DNA of 64,000 nt from Adenanthera pavonina (taxonomy: Eukaryota > Streptophyta > Magnoliopsida > Fabales > Fabaceae), in NCBI GenBank assembly GCA_026686845.1, contig JAIVEN010000003.1, positions 2,482,501 through 2,546,500 of the forward strand, read 5' to 3'. The position numbers and the translations under genes are program-made. Shown here piece after piece: positions 38,018-49,830 of the stretch; position 1 is the first letter of the stretch, and each line of letters starts with the position of its first letter. The notes under the pieces are model-generated. The model was not told where the DNA came from. It made no database searches and was given only the letters and a program-made list of their open reading frames with translations.

Positions 38018-40455
38018 TGTATGAATTCCATATTATTCGGAGACCGCCCCAGTTTGGATACAAGCGTATAATCGTATGTGACAGAAACATGATACAGACA
38101 ACAAAATTTGAAGAGGTCTTTGTTATGAGTCCCTAGATTGGGGATCAGAAAGTTTCTTCTTGTGATGGATCTGCTCATCTGCAGATCTCCAAGGATGAAC
38201 TAAGAAGGTTAGGAAGCTTTCTTTTGTTTTTTTAATGGAAATATATTTATGTATTGGAGGAAGGCTGGAAAAAGGGCTGTATTTGAATGGCTCTTGAAAC
38301 CTCCTGGAGAATGTTGTCCTATATATGCAATAATGCCCACCTTGGGTAAAATTACAAAAAATGAAAGCTTGAATCGTTGGAGACAAATAGTTATAAAACA
38401 TGAAGCCAATTTATGGCCTATCATTATTCAAAAAATGAGTCTTTCGAAATATTTTATAATTATGTTCAGTACTATATTGATTAGTTCCTGGAAATAATAC
38501 ACCAGTAAGTGAAGCATCTCAAAGGTGGAATGAGTATTTCATTCTTCTATTATTTTGAGATGAAATCCGCAGTCCATCAAATGTTGGAATGGACCTTCTC
38601 AAAGGAAACATAAAATCATCAATACCATCAAACAACCACAAAAAGTGAAGTAACCTCAATTCCTTTTCCCTTTCTGAAGTCAAACAAGAAGCAAACCAGA
38701 TAATGCCAAAATTTATCACATTTTTTCCTTGCATTGAAATGAAACCAGTTTAGAAGTGTTCGCAGAGAGTATTGTGGCGGACTGTACTGTAAAAGAGAGT
38801 TGGGATTGTCCCTCTTAATGACTCTGATGTGGATGACAAGTTACGCTCATACTGAAAAAGCAGCCAATCACATGGCTAGATTCTTGTACTCTTTAGTGGA
38901 TCATAATGAGCTTGTCTCTGCTTTAAAAACCTCTAATGGGCTGATGAAATTAAGGGGCCCTCAAGAGAGCCGAAAGGTAGTGGGACAAACAGCCCCTTTA
39001 CAACAAGGACATGAACACGAAACCGTATCCTTTATTCTATGTGATCCTAAATTTTATTGGATCTGGGACTGGGTATTATAATTGTATTTAATTTTAAATA
39101 TAAGATATCTTGTAAGAATTTTCATAGTTTAAAATATTACTCATTTTTTTAGAATTTCTACATAGTTAAAAATATTTTTTTTTCAAAATACCCTTCATTA
39201 CAATAAAATAAGATAAAAAATTCGAGGTTCACAAAATAAAAGATTAAAAATTAATTAAGGAAAAATGTATTTTATTACAAATTCAATCAGTTTAATTTGA
39301 ACTACTTTAGTTAGCCTGCGTGAGATAGGTAACAATTCATATTTTAAAAAAATAGTAATTATATGCACATAAAAAAAAATAATAAAACAAATAACGATTT
39401 TTCATCGCTTTGCAAAATTGGAAAAGAAAGTAAAACGTGGGTAGGTTTCTCTATAAATGGTTTGAATTGCTTTTCAAGGAAACTAGTATTTTTCTTACAG
39501 TGACCGTTTGGTAGTCAATTGAATTGACCCTTTTTAAAAAAAAATGAAGTTTTTGGTCCTATAATTTCATCTGATTTTGAAATAGGTCCCTATAGTTAAA
39601 ATTATTTTAAAGAATTCCCTAACCTTTGCACAATTTAGTCCGTTAAACCTTGTACTTTTAGAAAAACAAGTTGCATCCCTGATGACGATAAAAACAAGTA
39701 GATGTGGCTAGCGGTTTCTTTCATGGCAAATGATTCTTTGACACATAGGATTACTAAGCCACAGTGGACAAACATTAACTCATTTAACTAGTTGGACGCA
39801 CATGGTTTCACGATTACGAAAAGAAATACGCTATCTTTGCAGTTATATTGATGAGAATGAATTACCATGAGATCTCCGATGGGTTTAGACCTGTCAAAGA
39901 TTCCAAGAGTAGGAGTACTTCCTCAGTATGCCAAAGGCGATTCTCAGATATCATAAAATAGTTTGATGTTCTGGAGTTCAACACCTTCGTGTGAGACAAA
40001 CCAGCATTCTTGTGTTCTCTCTCATGAAACTCAAAAACTCATTCTCTGATGCATGCATGCGAACCAACAATCCCCTTGTCTCCCCCATTTTTTTTCAATT
40101 TTTTCTTACTTTTCTTTTGCTGTGATTTAGATATTATAGTAGCTAATCAAACACTCCAAAATAATCCAAAACCCTTTCTTTGAATAAGAACATTGTGTGT
40201 ATGTCGCTGGCATATATGATCTTCTAAAAGCCAGAAATTGGATGTCCCCTAATTTGCATTATTAGAGAATGATGTATGTATTATATTTGTAAAAGGAATA
40301 GAGCATGCATCATATATCCTTAACTACTTTGTTTGCCTCTGTTTTCTATCTAAAAAAGCAGAGGTAAACAGAGTATCCTTGCCTTCTATTAATATACTAT
40401 GTAATAGTAGTGCCACTTTCTTATCATAAGAAGATAGCATGAAAACAGAACTTAC

Positions 40456-40521
40456 CAAAATTCGAGAAACAACATGAGGGTAAGTCCAGATTAAGCTCTT
40501 GTATTTGGTTATGTCATATCC
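40456..40521 (-). other. Exon-like 66-nt segment with good splice sites, gene unknown
   Basis: On the minus strand, acceptor ttgttttcttgcag is followed by exactly 22 codons (GYDITKYKSLIWTYPHVV plus four more) and donor gtaagttctg. It is phase 0 at both ends, so it could be a cassette exon. I do not recognise the protein and found no neighbouring exons on either side. It may be a relic of a lost gene or a chance arrangement. Confidence 0.3.
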
Positions 40522-40560
40522 CTGCAAGAAAACAAGATAATGTTAGCCTGGTTAATGAAA

Positions 40561-40620
40561 GAAGTGTATGATGAAGACGACGGTAAAGATGAAGTGTATG
40601 ATGAAGATGATGGTAAAGAC
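40561..40620 (+). repeat. Two perfect-length 30-bp tandem units encoding an acidic decapeptide
   Basis: gaagtgtatgatgaagacga... occurs at 40561-40590 and 40591-40620 with two base differences, both silent in the frame EVYDEDDGKD x2. The surrounding frame (to 40803) has no family features, so coding is unproven. Confidence 0.6.
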
Positions 40621-41239
40621 GAAAAAGAAAATGAAACCCAGAAATTCATCAATCCATCAAAGCGATGTATAGAGTTTCGCAATTGGTCTCTTGAAAGAGT
40701 GAGAATATTGAAGCCTAGTCAGCATCTGCATAACATACACTCCACATCCCTCCGTGTTGCAGTATTAATCCTGCTATGTGTGTGCCATGTAGGAGTCCGT
40801 TAGCCACATGGCAATTTTTAACACCACTAAGCATCTATTTTTTCAAAGCACGGGACTAACGGATCTAATTGTGCAAATAATGGGGAGCGGTTTAAAAACT
40901 TTTAAAGTACAGGAATCTATTTCAAAACTTACTGAAACTATAACTATAAAAAGTTTAACTTTTTCTTCTTTCTTTTTATTACTCAGAATTGAATGTTTCT
41001 GACACTGGTTGTTCAGAATTGAATGTTTCTTGCTCATCAAAGAAAAAAATAATTGAATGTTTCTATTATCAAAATTTTCAATATAGTGACGCAATACATT
41101 GGCATGAGATGTATCAATATACTCTCATATCCAAAATTCAAAGCGGAGAACCGAGAAAGTAGTTATACCTAACCACGCTGTTTTGGGAAATCTCAAAACT
41201 TGAAGCGAAAGTCCATTCCTTTTCTGTACGAAAGGTTTA

Positions 41240-41620
41240 GAAATTGTTCGTGTGTGTTCTCCATTTTAATATTTTTAAAATAGTTTTATAAAATTATTTT
41301 TAAAATAAGTTTTAAAAATAAAAAATAAAAAAATTTGTCTAAATAATTATTATCAAAATCATAAATTATAAATATTAAATAGATTATTCAAAATTTATAA
41401 TTTTACTATTAATGATATAGGTATTTTTTTTCTTCTTTTTTGTGTTATAGAACAAAAATTACATAATATTTTAAAAATACTATGAGTTTTCTGTTATTTT
41501 ATTTTTTTATTTTTTAAAATATTTTATAAAAACATAGACTTTTTAAATAAGTTTTTTTTGTTTGTTCTGTTTTGAAAAACATAAAAATTATTTTAAAAAC
41601 ATGAATTAAATACATAGTTA
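41240..41620. mobile_element. MITE-like element, copy 2 of the 18.8-kb family
   Basis: The central segment attcaaaatttataatttta followed by ctattaatgatatagg matches the element at 18781-19137, and the flanking T/A-rich arms (gttctgttttgaaaaaca near the right end) are alike. The boundaries are approximate. Confidence 0.45.
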
Positions 41621-41818
41621 ACTTCTTTCCTTTGTTATTGTTTGAAAATTACATTTAGATCCATGATCTTACTTAGAAGATTAATAATGAATAAATTAAT
41701 TAAATTGAGATAAAATATAGTTAGAACTGGAAAATGGATTGAATTAATAATTGAGTTTTTAACAAAAAAAAGTTTACAAAACAAAACAATTCATTTCAAA
41801 TGAATTTAAAAAAATTAA

Positions 41819-42354
41819 GGGATAAAGGACCTTTTGATCCTTAAAGTTTTTTAAAATTTTCATATTAGTATTTATGTTTTTATTTTGATTAAATAATTCC
41901 ATATAGCTTTACATCATTAAAGAATTGGTATTTAATATTCAAAAAATTCAGTAATTTAATTTCTCTGTTCTCTCAAATGGTATTAATGCCATTGAAATTG
42001 AGCTAATGATTAGCTGATTTGGACTGACACATAAATTATTAAGGCTGACTGAACTATATTTTTTGTTTTAAAAATGTAAAGATATAATAGAAAAAATCTA
42101 AATTATCAATTGATATTTGCATTCTTTTTAAAAAAAAACAGTCTAGTCAGCTAACTATTAGCTATACTATCTCAATTTTAACAATATTAACGCATTCCTA
42201 GAGGATAAAGGAATTAAATTACTGAGTTTTTGAAATATTAAGAACTAATTCCTGAATGATATAAAACTATAAGAAATTATTTAATCAAAATGAAAATATC
42301 AGGACTAATATGAAAATTTGAAAAAACTTTAAGGACCAAAATGTCCTTTATCAC
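41819..42354. mobile_element. Foldback/Mutator-type MITE with about 215-bp terminal inverted repeats
   Basis: The left arm begins gggataaaggaccttttgat. The right arm in reverse complement begins gtgataaaggacattttggt. The two stay alignable for roughly 215 bp (for example tttcatattagt, ttgattaaataatt, cagtaatttaatt). Only about 100 bp separates the arms. The flanks aaaaaattaa and aaaaaataaa could be a degenerate 9-10-bp target duplication. No protein is coded. Confidence 0.7.
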
Positions 42355-43093
42355 AAAAAATAAATATATGACTCATAAGGCTAACTCATGTGGTAAAAAT
42401 AGATTAGATTAGTATGAATTAACTTATGTAGAGACTAATCTTTTTTAGAGTATAAGAGTCAAAAATAAACCCGCAACTAAATTTGTTTCATATACAGAGT
42501 AAGGTAATTAAATTATCAACCACTTATTTAAAACTATGTTTATTTGGACAGAGGGAAGGGAAGGAAAAAAAAGAAAGAAAGGAAGGATGGGAAGGGAGGG
42601 GAATGGAAAAATTTTAATAATTTCTTATATGACATGATTAAAAAGAAGGTTTTGTGAAAATAAGAGAGGTTTTAATGATTTTTTATTTGATTTGAAAGAA
42701 AAAGAAATTAATAATAAGTTGATTATTTTTCTACAGTGAAATTAAAGTTTTTTTATATTTTTTTTTATTTTGATAATTATTTTCTTTTATTAACTTCTTA
42801 TTTTAATATAATTGAATAAAATTTTAGAACATTTAATTATCACCTGTTTAAAAATATCCAATCACTATAAAATTATAAAATAATGTCGTCACTAGTGTAA
42901 ACAAATATCTAATTTTGAACATACGAATATTGCGTAGGCCTCGCGTCGTTTTCCATTTTTCAAATGGACATTTTTGCACGAAACGAGAAGTTTTGGCCGC
43001 ACAACAAGAATTAGGAGAAAAAAATAAACAAATACGCAAGCCAGTTGCCTAACAGTCAAATTTTCTGTTACACATGAGGGACCTGCTTACATG

Positions 43094-43407
43094 GAGAGCA
43101 CTTTCGGTGCATCAGTTGTGATGAGCACAGTACTCATCCTGGCTCAGAATCGTCCAAATTAAATTTGGATGATCCTGATTTATAATTTAATATTTTAATT
43201 TTTTTATATAATAATATTATTTTTTAAATTATATTATTTTTTTAATTTAATATTATTTTAATTATTATAAAATTATATTTATTTTAACTTTTTTATTTAA
43301 TAAAATAAAAATATACTAAAATTATAATAAATTAAATATAATTAAATTAGAACCAGATCAAATCTGGACAGTTATGAGCTATGATGATGAGCAGCGAATG
43401 TGCTCTC
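43094..43407. mobile_element. Mutator-type MITE, 314 bp, with perfect 9-bp target duplication
   Basis: The ends GAGAGCACTTTCGGTGCATC and (reverse complement of the right end) GAGAGCACATTCGCTGCTCA form inverted repeats. They are flanked by identical GCTTACATG at 43085-43093 and 43408-43416, the 9-bp duplication typical of Mutator-like elements. The interior is A/T-rich. It lies 231 bp upstream of the permease ATG at 43638, so it is part of that promoter region. Confidence 0.85.
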
Positions 43408-43534
43408 GCTTACATGGAGATTCATAACAAAGACATAAACAGCAACATTTGGATCTGTATTTTAAAATCCAACAAGAATCTCTCGTTTGCACGGTTCCAC
43501 TTTCCTGGGGCAGAGACACCAGCAGCCCCACAAT

Positions 43535-43542
43535 CATAAATA
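43535..43542 (+). promoter_or_regulatory. TATA-like box upstream of the first permease copy
   Basis: CATAAATA in the context caatcataaatacc, about 96 bp upstream of the ATG at 43638 and 128 bp downstream of the Mutator-type MITE. It is a weak match to the TATA consensus. Confidence 0.35.
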
Positions 43543-43637
43543 CCAGTGTTCTTTACATTCCCAGAAACTGTTTTTGACTTCGTCCGTACCCACCTTTTTG
43601 GCATCTTTTTGGTAAGTTCTGAGAAGGATACAGAGAA

Positions 43638-46241
43638 ATGAGCGAGCAGGTAATTGAGAGTACGCCCTTGATTGCTCATGTATCAGATTCGGAACAGAGC
43701 TTTCAGAGAACAGGTAAGTTCTGTTTCTTCTGCTTACTTTAATCCCTTCAAACATTTATAATTATCTCTCTTCCCCTGTCTAAGACTAAGAGTTTAGTTT
43801 TATCTTCTCTGCAATTTGCAGGATGCTTCTTTTCTTTACTTTTATTCAGACTAACTAATCCATTTTAAACAATTCTATGTTGTGTTCTGATTGCCAAGTC
43901 TTTCTTCCTCTGTCAAAGAGTTCCAATTAAGCAGTTAGTGCTATTTTTTCTTTTTGTTGTTTTTGTTTGGTTGCGGTGTGCGCGGATAGATGGGTTAGGA
44001 TGGAGGAAGAAGAAGGAAAGGTTGATTGAATTGTGGGTGAGAAAGGTTGTTAGAATCTGAGACAAGCTACTTATCTCACCAGTTTTGAAATCGGGAACAG
44101 GGTTTCTTTTTAATTTTCTGTAAAATTTTCTGTGAGAGCTGCAGGAAAGAAATTAAAAAAGAAAAAAGGACCAAGTCACTTATTGTTTTCTTCTCCTCTG
44201 GTAATGAACTTTTCATTATAAGCAATCAATGAACTGTCACTAAAAGAAAGAAAACTTGAGAAAAGTAATAATAAAATGAAAAGGATATCTCAATGATGTA
44301 TGTATGGACTCATATCTGTAGGTTTTATTTTGTGGTGTTATGAATGAATGAGAAAGGTGATGATGGTCTGTATGTGTGTTTGTGGTGTGCTGTGAAGGGA
44401 ATTCATGGAGTGCAGTGGCGCACATAATAACAGGAGTGATAGGAGCAGGGGTGCTGTCACTGGCATGGGCGACGGCAGAGCTAGGGTGGATCGTAGGACC
44501 ACTAAGCATCGTACTGTTCGTAATCATAACCATTGTCTCTACATACCTTCTCTGTGACTGCTACAGATACCCTGATCCTGACCGTGGAATCCATCGGAAC
44601 CGCTCGTACACTGATGCTGTCAAGCACTACCTAGGTATGTCAAATCTCATTGTATTGTTGGAGTTGGATTCTCATCAACTCAATATACCCGCTCCTATGG
44701 ACTCCAGGCTGTTGGTTTATTTTTTAATTAATCAAATCATAATCCGTTAATTGTTTTTTAAATTGTCTATTATGATCAAATTCTCTATTTTTATCTCAAT
44801 TTTATTTTGATAAAGTAATTATTCTAATTGATCTTTTATTAAAAAGTAATCTAAATAGATACTCTGTCTCGTGATATAATGTGTTATAAAGTAACAAAAG
44901 GGATTTTACATTTACTAAAAAAATATTTATTATATTCTTTAATTTTTTAAAAAATTAAAATTTTCAATTTTATCCTGTTAATTTTACTCTTTTGATTAAA
45001 TATAGTATAAGTTACAATACTAATAATACAATAAACGAGAAACAAAAATAACAAATCACTACATATGAGACAAGAAAAACCTTTCATATTATCTTATAAT
45101 ATAAGACAAAGAGAGTATCATTTTACAATTTTTAAGATTTTTCATAATATTTGTCACTTTAGAATATCAATGAAATATTAATTATATTTTTTACTATTTT
45201 ACCCCTCATTAATACTCTTAATTCTCTCTTAATATGTGTGAAACAAAAAATCAACAATATTTTAGCAAAATATTATTAGATTTTACATCAATCTAGATTA
45301 TCATTTTACAACTTTTAACATTTTTCATAATATTTATCACTTTAGAATATTAATGAAATATTAATTACATTTTTTATTATTTTACCCCTCATTAATACTC
45401 TTAAATCTCTCTTAATATATGTGAAACAAATTTAAATTAAGAATATTTTAGTAAAATATTATTAGATTTTACAACAATCTAAATTATTTAATGACTCCCT
45501 TGATCTTGATCTGTGTTAAAAACCCTAAAATGACATTTTTTATGAAATGAAATGAGTCAATATAAATATTAATTATTAAGTTTAATATATTAATATAAAA
45601 TATAAAATTTATGTTATACTAAACGGCTTAGAAGTTATAAATAGTGACTCTATTATATTGCAAGTGCTTTGGATCCTCGTGTCTTGGAATAAATTGTAGA
45701 AAAATAGAGGAATGGCTGAAAAATGCACTTTCTCAATATCTTTTTAAAATTTACATTGGAGTTTTCTTGCCTTGGTTTAAAGTTAGAAGGGAAAAAAGAA
45801 AAACACCAAAGAGAAGATGTAAGAAAAATAAATGTAAAGAAATTAAAAATGTTAATTTGAAAAAAAAAGGAATATATATATATTTTTAAAATTTTTTATT
45901 TAATGTTTTTTATAAAATTGGAGAAAATTAATCAAAAGATGTGAGACCAAACATTAGAAAAGAGTAAGAATATATTATACCTTGTCTTCATCCATGACAA
46001 ATCAATCAATGTATATTATAAAAACATAATCTTATAGTACTGTTCACATAATAGCTGTATCAAAATGTATGCATCCAATACCAATTAGATCAATTAACTA
46101 ATGAAAAGCATTTACTTTGTGGCATATGTTACCTTAAATTGAAATAGGAGAGACAAATGAAAAGCTGTGTGGAATACTGGTGAACGAGAGCCTATGCGGC
46201 GCTAGCATTGCCTATGTCCTTACAGCGGCTACCAGCGTCAG
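43638..46241 (+). CDS. Amino acid permease (AAP7-like), exons 1-3 only
   Basis: AAPs are plasma-membrane H+/amino acid symporters (AAAP family, about 11 membrane helices). Exons: 43638-43713, 44398-44634, 46148-46241; all borders are GT..AG. They encode a short cytosolic N-tail, then helices 1-3 with the hallmark SAVAHIITGVIGAGVLSLAW and YRYPDP, then KLCGILVNESLCG. Exon 3 ends in phase 2 at donor gtttgt. No exon 4 of its own follows before the next permease copy at 47120. It is therefore either a gene that lost its 3' half, or it splices to the exon at 47964, whose phase fits; that combination gives 462 aa, the family length. The helix 1-3 region is only about half identical by eye to the second copy, so the pair is not a recent duplication. 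Intron 2 carries a MITE and a 183-bp tandem repeat. Confidence 0.85.
44859..45118. mobile_element. Stowaway-like MITE in permease intron 2
   Basis: The left end tactctgtctcgtgatataa and the right end in reverse complement, tactctctttgtcttatatt, are inverted repeats beginning at TA, the dinucleotide used by Tc1/mariner-type Stowaway elements. The length is about 260 bp and the interior is A/T-rich. Confidence 0.5.
45116..45482 (+). repeat. 183-bp direct tandem repeat, two copies
   Basis: tatcattttacaa begins copies at 45116 and 45299. Shared blocks include cactttagaatat, ttacccctcattaatactct and aaaatattattagatttta. The copies differ at scattered positions and by small indels. It lies in intron 2 of the first permease copy. 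Confidence 0.85.
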
Positions 46242-47119
46242 GTTTGTTCCTATTTCTTCTTTAACTACTACTCCATTTTCCTCTTTTTTTTTTTTTTGAG
46301 AGATACTCCATTTTCCATTTTACTTTATTGCAAGTTTTTTTTTTTACTACTATTAAGCAAGTTTTCATTTTTTTTAACAATGAACCAGCTGAATATAGTC
46401 AAATGATGCCTGATTTGATTATTAATCTAGAACCATAATTTATGCAAACTAACACACTAAATAAAATAATTGTGTTATGCATCTTTTAGCCAAACATAGA
46501 TATGAATTTTAAAAGAATGTGTATTTTATTTTTGGCCGATAAAAAAAGAATGTGTATTTTCATAGGTGCTTCGTTTAATCTGAAAAGACCGTGATTCGTA
46601 CCTAGTGAAGGGCCGAAAACACATTGTTTTAGAGTCCACTAGTTAATGGGGCGGTTTATTGATTGGGCCAATACTTTTAGTTACAAGTGTGATCCATTTA
46701 TATTTAGACTTCCAAGTGATGTTTGAATAAGAAGAAGCTGCGAAGGTTTTAACAATGTGGTCCAAACTCTGTATAGGAAGTTCAAAGTTCAAACCCCATT
46801 TCTAATGTAAGGATTTTATTGGTCTCATACATTGAAAGCGAATACAATACACGCTCGTGTCACACTTTTGCTCAGCTCAATTTAGAGAATCCAAAATTCT
46901 TGACCCAGATGGTAGGTCTCTATTTAAATTGATGGCAGAGATTAGCCTGCAACATGCAGGCGAATACAGGTAAAGCACTTAGTTCTCCCATACATAACAG
47001 TTTAAATTAATTAAAACACCAGCATAGTTTGTCTTAAGTACAGTTACCTCAGGCCTTTCTATGAACCTCACATGCCGTAACTTTCTCCTCCATTGGCTTC
47101 CGCTCAGTTACATTCAGAC
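46242..47119. other. Spacer between the two permease 5' halves
   Basis: No further permease exon is visible here. Poly-T runs occur near 46285 and 46335. The sequence near 46740-46890 (gttcaaagttcaaacccca...) looks like a degraded repeat but cannot be assigned. If exon 3 at 46241 splices to 47964, this stretch is intronic. Confidence 0.6.
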
Positions 47120-49601
47120 ATGGCAGTCCAAAACTCCCTTCACATAATTTCTTCTTCTCCTTTTAGTGCTTACAAAGATGAAGGACGTCCCAATAGAACC
47201 GGTAAACATCTCAAGCTAGCCACCACCATACAATACAATCCTCATGTTTCCACATGCTTACAGTTTCATTCATATTCCCTTCATAAATCTGTTCTTGTCA
47301 GGAACTGTATGGAGTACTGTGGCTCATATCATTACTGCTATTATTGGTTCTGGTGTCCTGTCTTTGGCTTGGAGTACTTCTCAGTTAGGATGGATCGCAG
47401 GGCCTGTTTCCTTGCTTGGCTGTGCCATTGTCACCAATATTTCTACTTTTCTCCTTTCTGAATGTTACAGAACTCTAGATTCAGTTTCTAGAAAGAGAAA
47501 CTACTCTAATAGGGATGCTGTTAGAGTCTATCTTGGTCCTAACTTTCCTCTCTTTCTTGGAAAGAAATTCTTAGGTAGACCTAGTTTGTAAACAACAAGG
47601 GAAGTATGAAACAACAGGATAAGACCCCTCTTGTTCTTACATGAGGATCTTTAATGATGCAAGATTTAGTAGGATTAACTCAGACATGCCTACATGTCAT
47701 GATTTAAACAAGTCTAGTGCTCGGCTACTATCCTTCAATATTTGAACTTGTGTGGGACTTGTACCGCTTACGTTATTACCACAGCAACCAGTCTGAGGTA
47801 TACTTTCATTTGTTGGAAAAGGGGGAAAAAACCCCGTTTTGTATGTTATTTACAGTGCCTATGGACTGATAAGTCATTACTTATTTGCATTGCTTGCACT
47901 GTTATTCATGGAGACTCTAACTTGAACCTTCTTTAATCATGTTCATGCTCCCTACTATTACAGGGCGATTCTGAAGTCAAACTGTTATCACAAGGAAGGG
48001 CACAACGCTCCTTGTCATTATGGGGAAAACTTGTTCATGGTGCTGTTTGGAGTTGTTCAGATCTTTATGTCGTTTATACCAAATCTTCATAATATGGCAT
48101 GGGTTTCAGTTGTTGCTGCAGTTATGTCCTTCACATATTCCTCTATTGGACTAGGACTTGGCATTGCTAAAGTTATTGGTATGATTAGTCTTTCCTTCCT
48201 ATTGCTGTCTGTTTAAGAACCAAGATTTTACTTTTCCGTCAATTTCATGCTTCTGACCATTGATATCACAACATATATAATATAAAATCTATAACAAGCT
48301 ACATCTCCATAAGCCAAAATAATGTAGCTCATTTCTTCAGGTTCCGTATAATGTAGGGGAAATATGTCTAGTTAAAAAAAAATGGCTGAAGACAGAAACT
48401 TTTAATAGTCCTCATTTTCTTAAAGAACCATGTCATAATGTTTTACTACTATAATAATGAGTCAAAATGGGTTATTTCTTTGAATTAAAGGTGATTTTTA
48501 ACTTCCGTATAGTAATTATATGCGGCACAATAAAACATAAGATTAAGTCATATTGTTAAGTTAGACATTGAAAGAGAAGAATGGTTGAGAAGACTTGTAT
48601 TCTCTGTACCTGAAATTGCAGAAAATGGGACAATTTTGGGCAGCATAACAGGAGTACCAACCAGTAACATTGTTGACAAACTATGGTTAGTGTTTCAAGC
48701 ACTAGGTGACATTGCTTTTGCCTATCCATACTCAGTCATTCTTCTTGAAATACAAGTAAGTTTTTCTATATTCCAATAGAGTGATTTAAAATAGAATATA
48801 TAGTCCTAAAGCTGGAGTAAGTGTTAACATTTTATTGAATGAAGGACACATTGGAGTCTCCTCCACCAGAAAACCAAACAATGAAGAAGGCCTCTATAAT
48901 ATCAATCTTCATCACAACCGTGTTCTACCTCTGTTGTGGATGCTTCGGATATGCGGCATTCGGAAATGACACCCCAGGAAACCTCTTGACCGGCTTCGGC
49001 TTCTATGAGCCTTATTGGCTTGTCGACTTTGCAAATGCTTGCATCGTTGTTCATTTGGTTGGAGGATATCAGGTTGATTTGTTGTCTGATTTCTTGGAAG
49101 AATTAGTTTCTTTCTTTGCTTATATCAGAAGAAAGAGTTAATCTAGGACATAGAATTATGTTGTCATCTGATTTAAAGTTCATGATGTGTTATCAGATAT
49201 ACAGTCAACCAATATTTGGTGCTGCAGACAGATGGTGTTCAAGGAAATTCCCGAACAGTGACTTTGTGAACAAGTTCTACAAACTGAAACTCCCTCTCTT
49301 GCCTGTGATTCAACTAAATCTGTTCAGGATATGTTTTAGAACAATGTATGTGATTTTCACCACAGGACTAGCCATTCTCTTTCCATACTTCAATCAAGTT
49401 CTTGGGGTCTTAGGGGCACTCAACTTCTGGCCATTGACTATATACTTCCCTGTGGAAATGTATTTTATGCAAAAGAAAATTGGGGCTTGGACTATAAAAT
49501 GGATTCTTCTTAGATCTTTTAGCTTCGTTTGTTTTATTGTCACTCTTGTAGGCCTTGTTGGTTCTATTGAAGGACTCATAAGTGAGAAGCTTAGCTCGTA
49601 G
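47120..49601 (+). CDS. Amino acid permease (AAP6/AAP7-like), with damaged exon 2/3 junction
   Basis: An H+-coupled amino acid symporter gene. Exons: 47120-47201, 47302-47535, a damaged exon 3 (about 47713-47797), then intact 47964-48178, 48622-48755, 48845-49072, 49197-49601. The N-terminus (MAVQNSLHII) and VWSTVAHIITAIIGSGVLSL suit the downstream exons. These give SNCYHKEGH, the family block DTLESPPPENQTMKKAS, CCGCFGYAAFGNDTPGNLL, HLVGGYQ and a complete C-terminus. Exon 2 would end at YLG before gtccta, a poor donor; an alternative donor lies 13 codons on (gtagac at 47575). The only acceptor that keeps phase (after 47712) runs straight into TAG at 47715-47717. Exon 3 is also about three codons shorter than in the other copy. 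As read, this copy's own 5' half cannot make a full permease. Exons 4-7 may instead serve the upstream exons 1-3. Confidence 0.8.
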
Positions 49602-49761
49602 GATAAGGGGTCATTTATTTAGTTTTTACTCAATTAGGAGTTCAAAGTGGGTGATTGAACTCCATAGTGATTTGTCACATTGTTCTTCAACTATTTTTTC
49701 AAAAATAAATCACACAAATTGTAAGATGATTATTAGATTTTTTTTTTTGGGAACTGCTTAA

Positions 49762-49830
49762 ACATTGAATAGTTTTGTAAGCTCTTAAAAATAAATCACA
49801 CATTGAATAGTTTTGTAAGCTCTTAAAAAT
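49762..49830 (+). repeat. 38-bp tandem duplication in the permease 3' flank
   Basis: acattgaatagttttgtaag followed by ctcttaaaaat occurs at 49762 and again at 49800. It lies about 160 bp after the stop codon. Confidence 0.8.

Larger units (their letters stand above)
38018..41235. other. Spacer downstream of the SIP1-type gene
   Basis: The 3' UTR of the SIP1-type gene occupies the first few hundred bases. Beyond it the composition is mixed and open frames are short and unrecognised (for example 38800-39081 plus, 38519-38734 minus). A degraded repeat with ggtccctatagttaaa-type text lies near 39545-39680. One exon-like segment on the minus strand and a 30-bp duplication are listed separately. 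Confidence 0.5.

Noticed and set aside
39867..39956. A 29-codon plus-strand frame starting MRSPMGLDLSKIPRV
   Set aside because: It looks protein-like but has no recognised homologue, promoter or splice partner; the antisense frame is equally plausible.
46740..46900. A gttcaaaccccat box resembling a tRNA/SINE B box
   Set aside because: No matching A box at the right distance and no tRNA fold; most likely degraded repeat.
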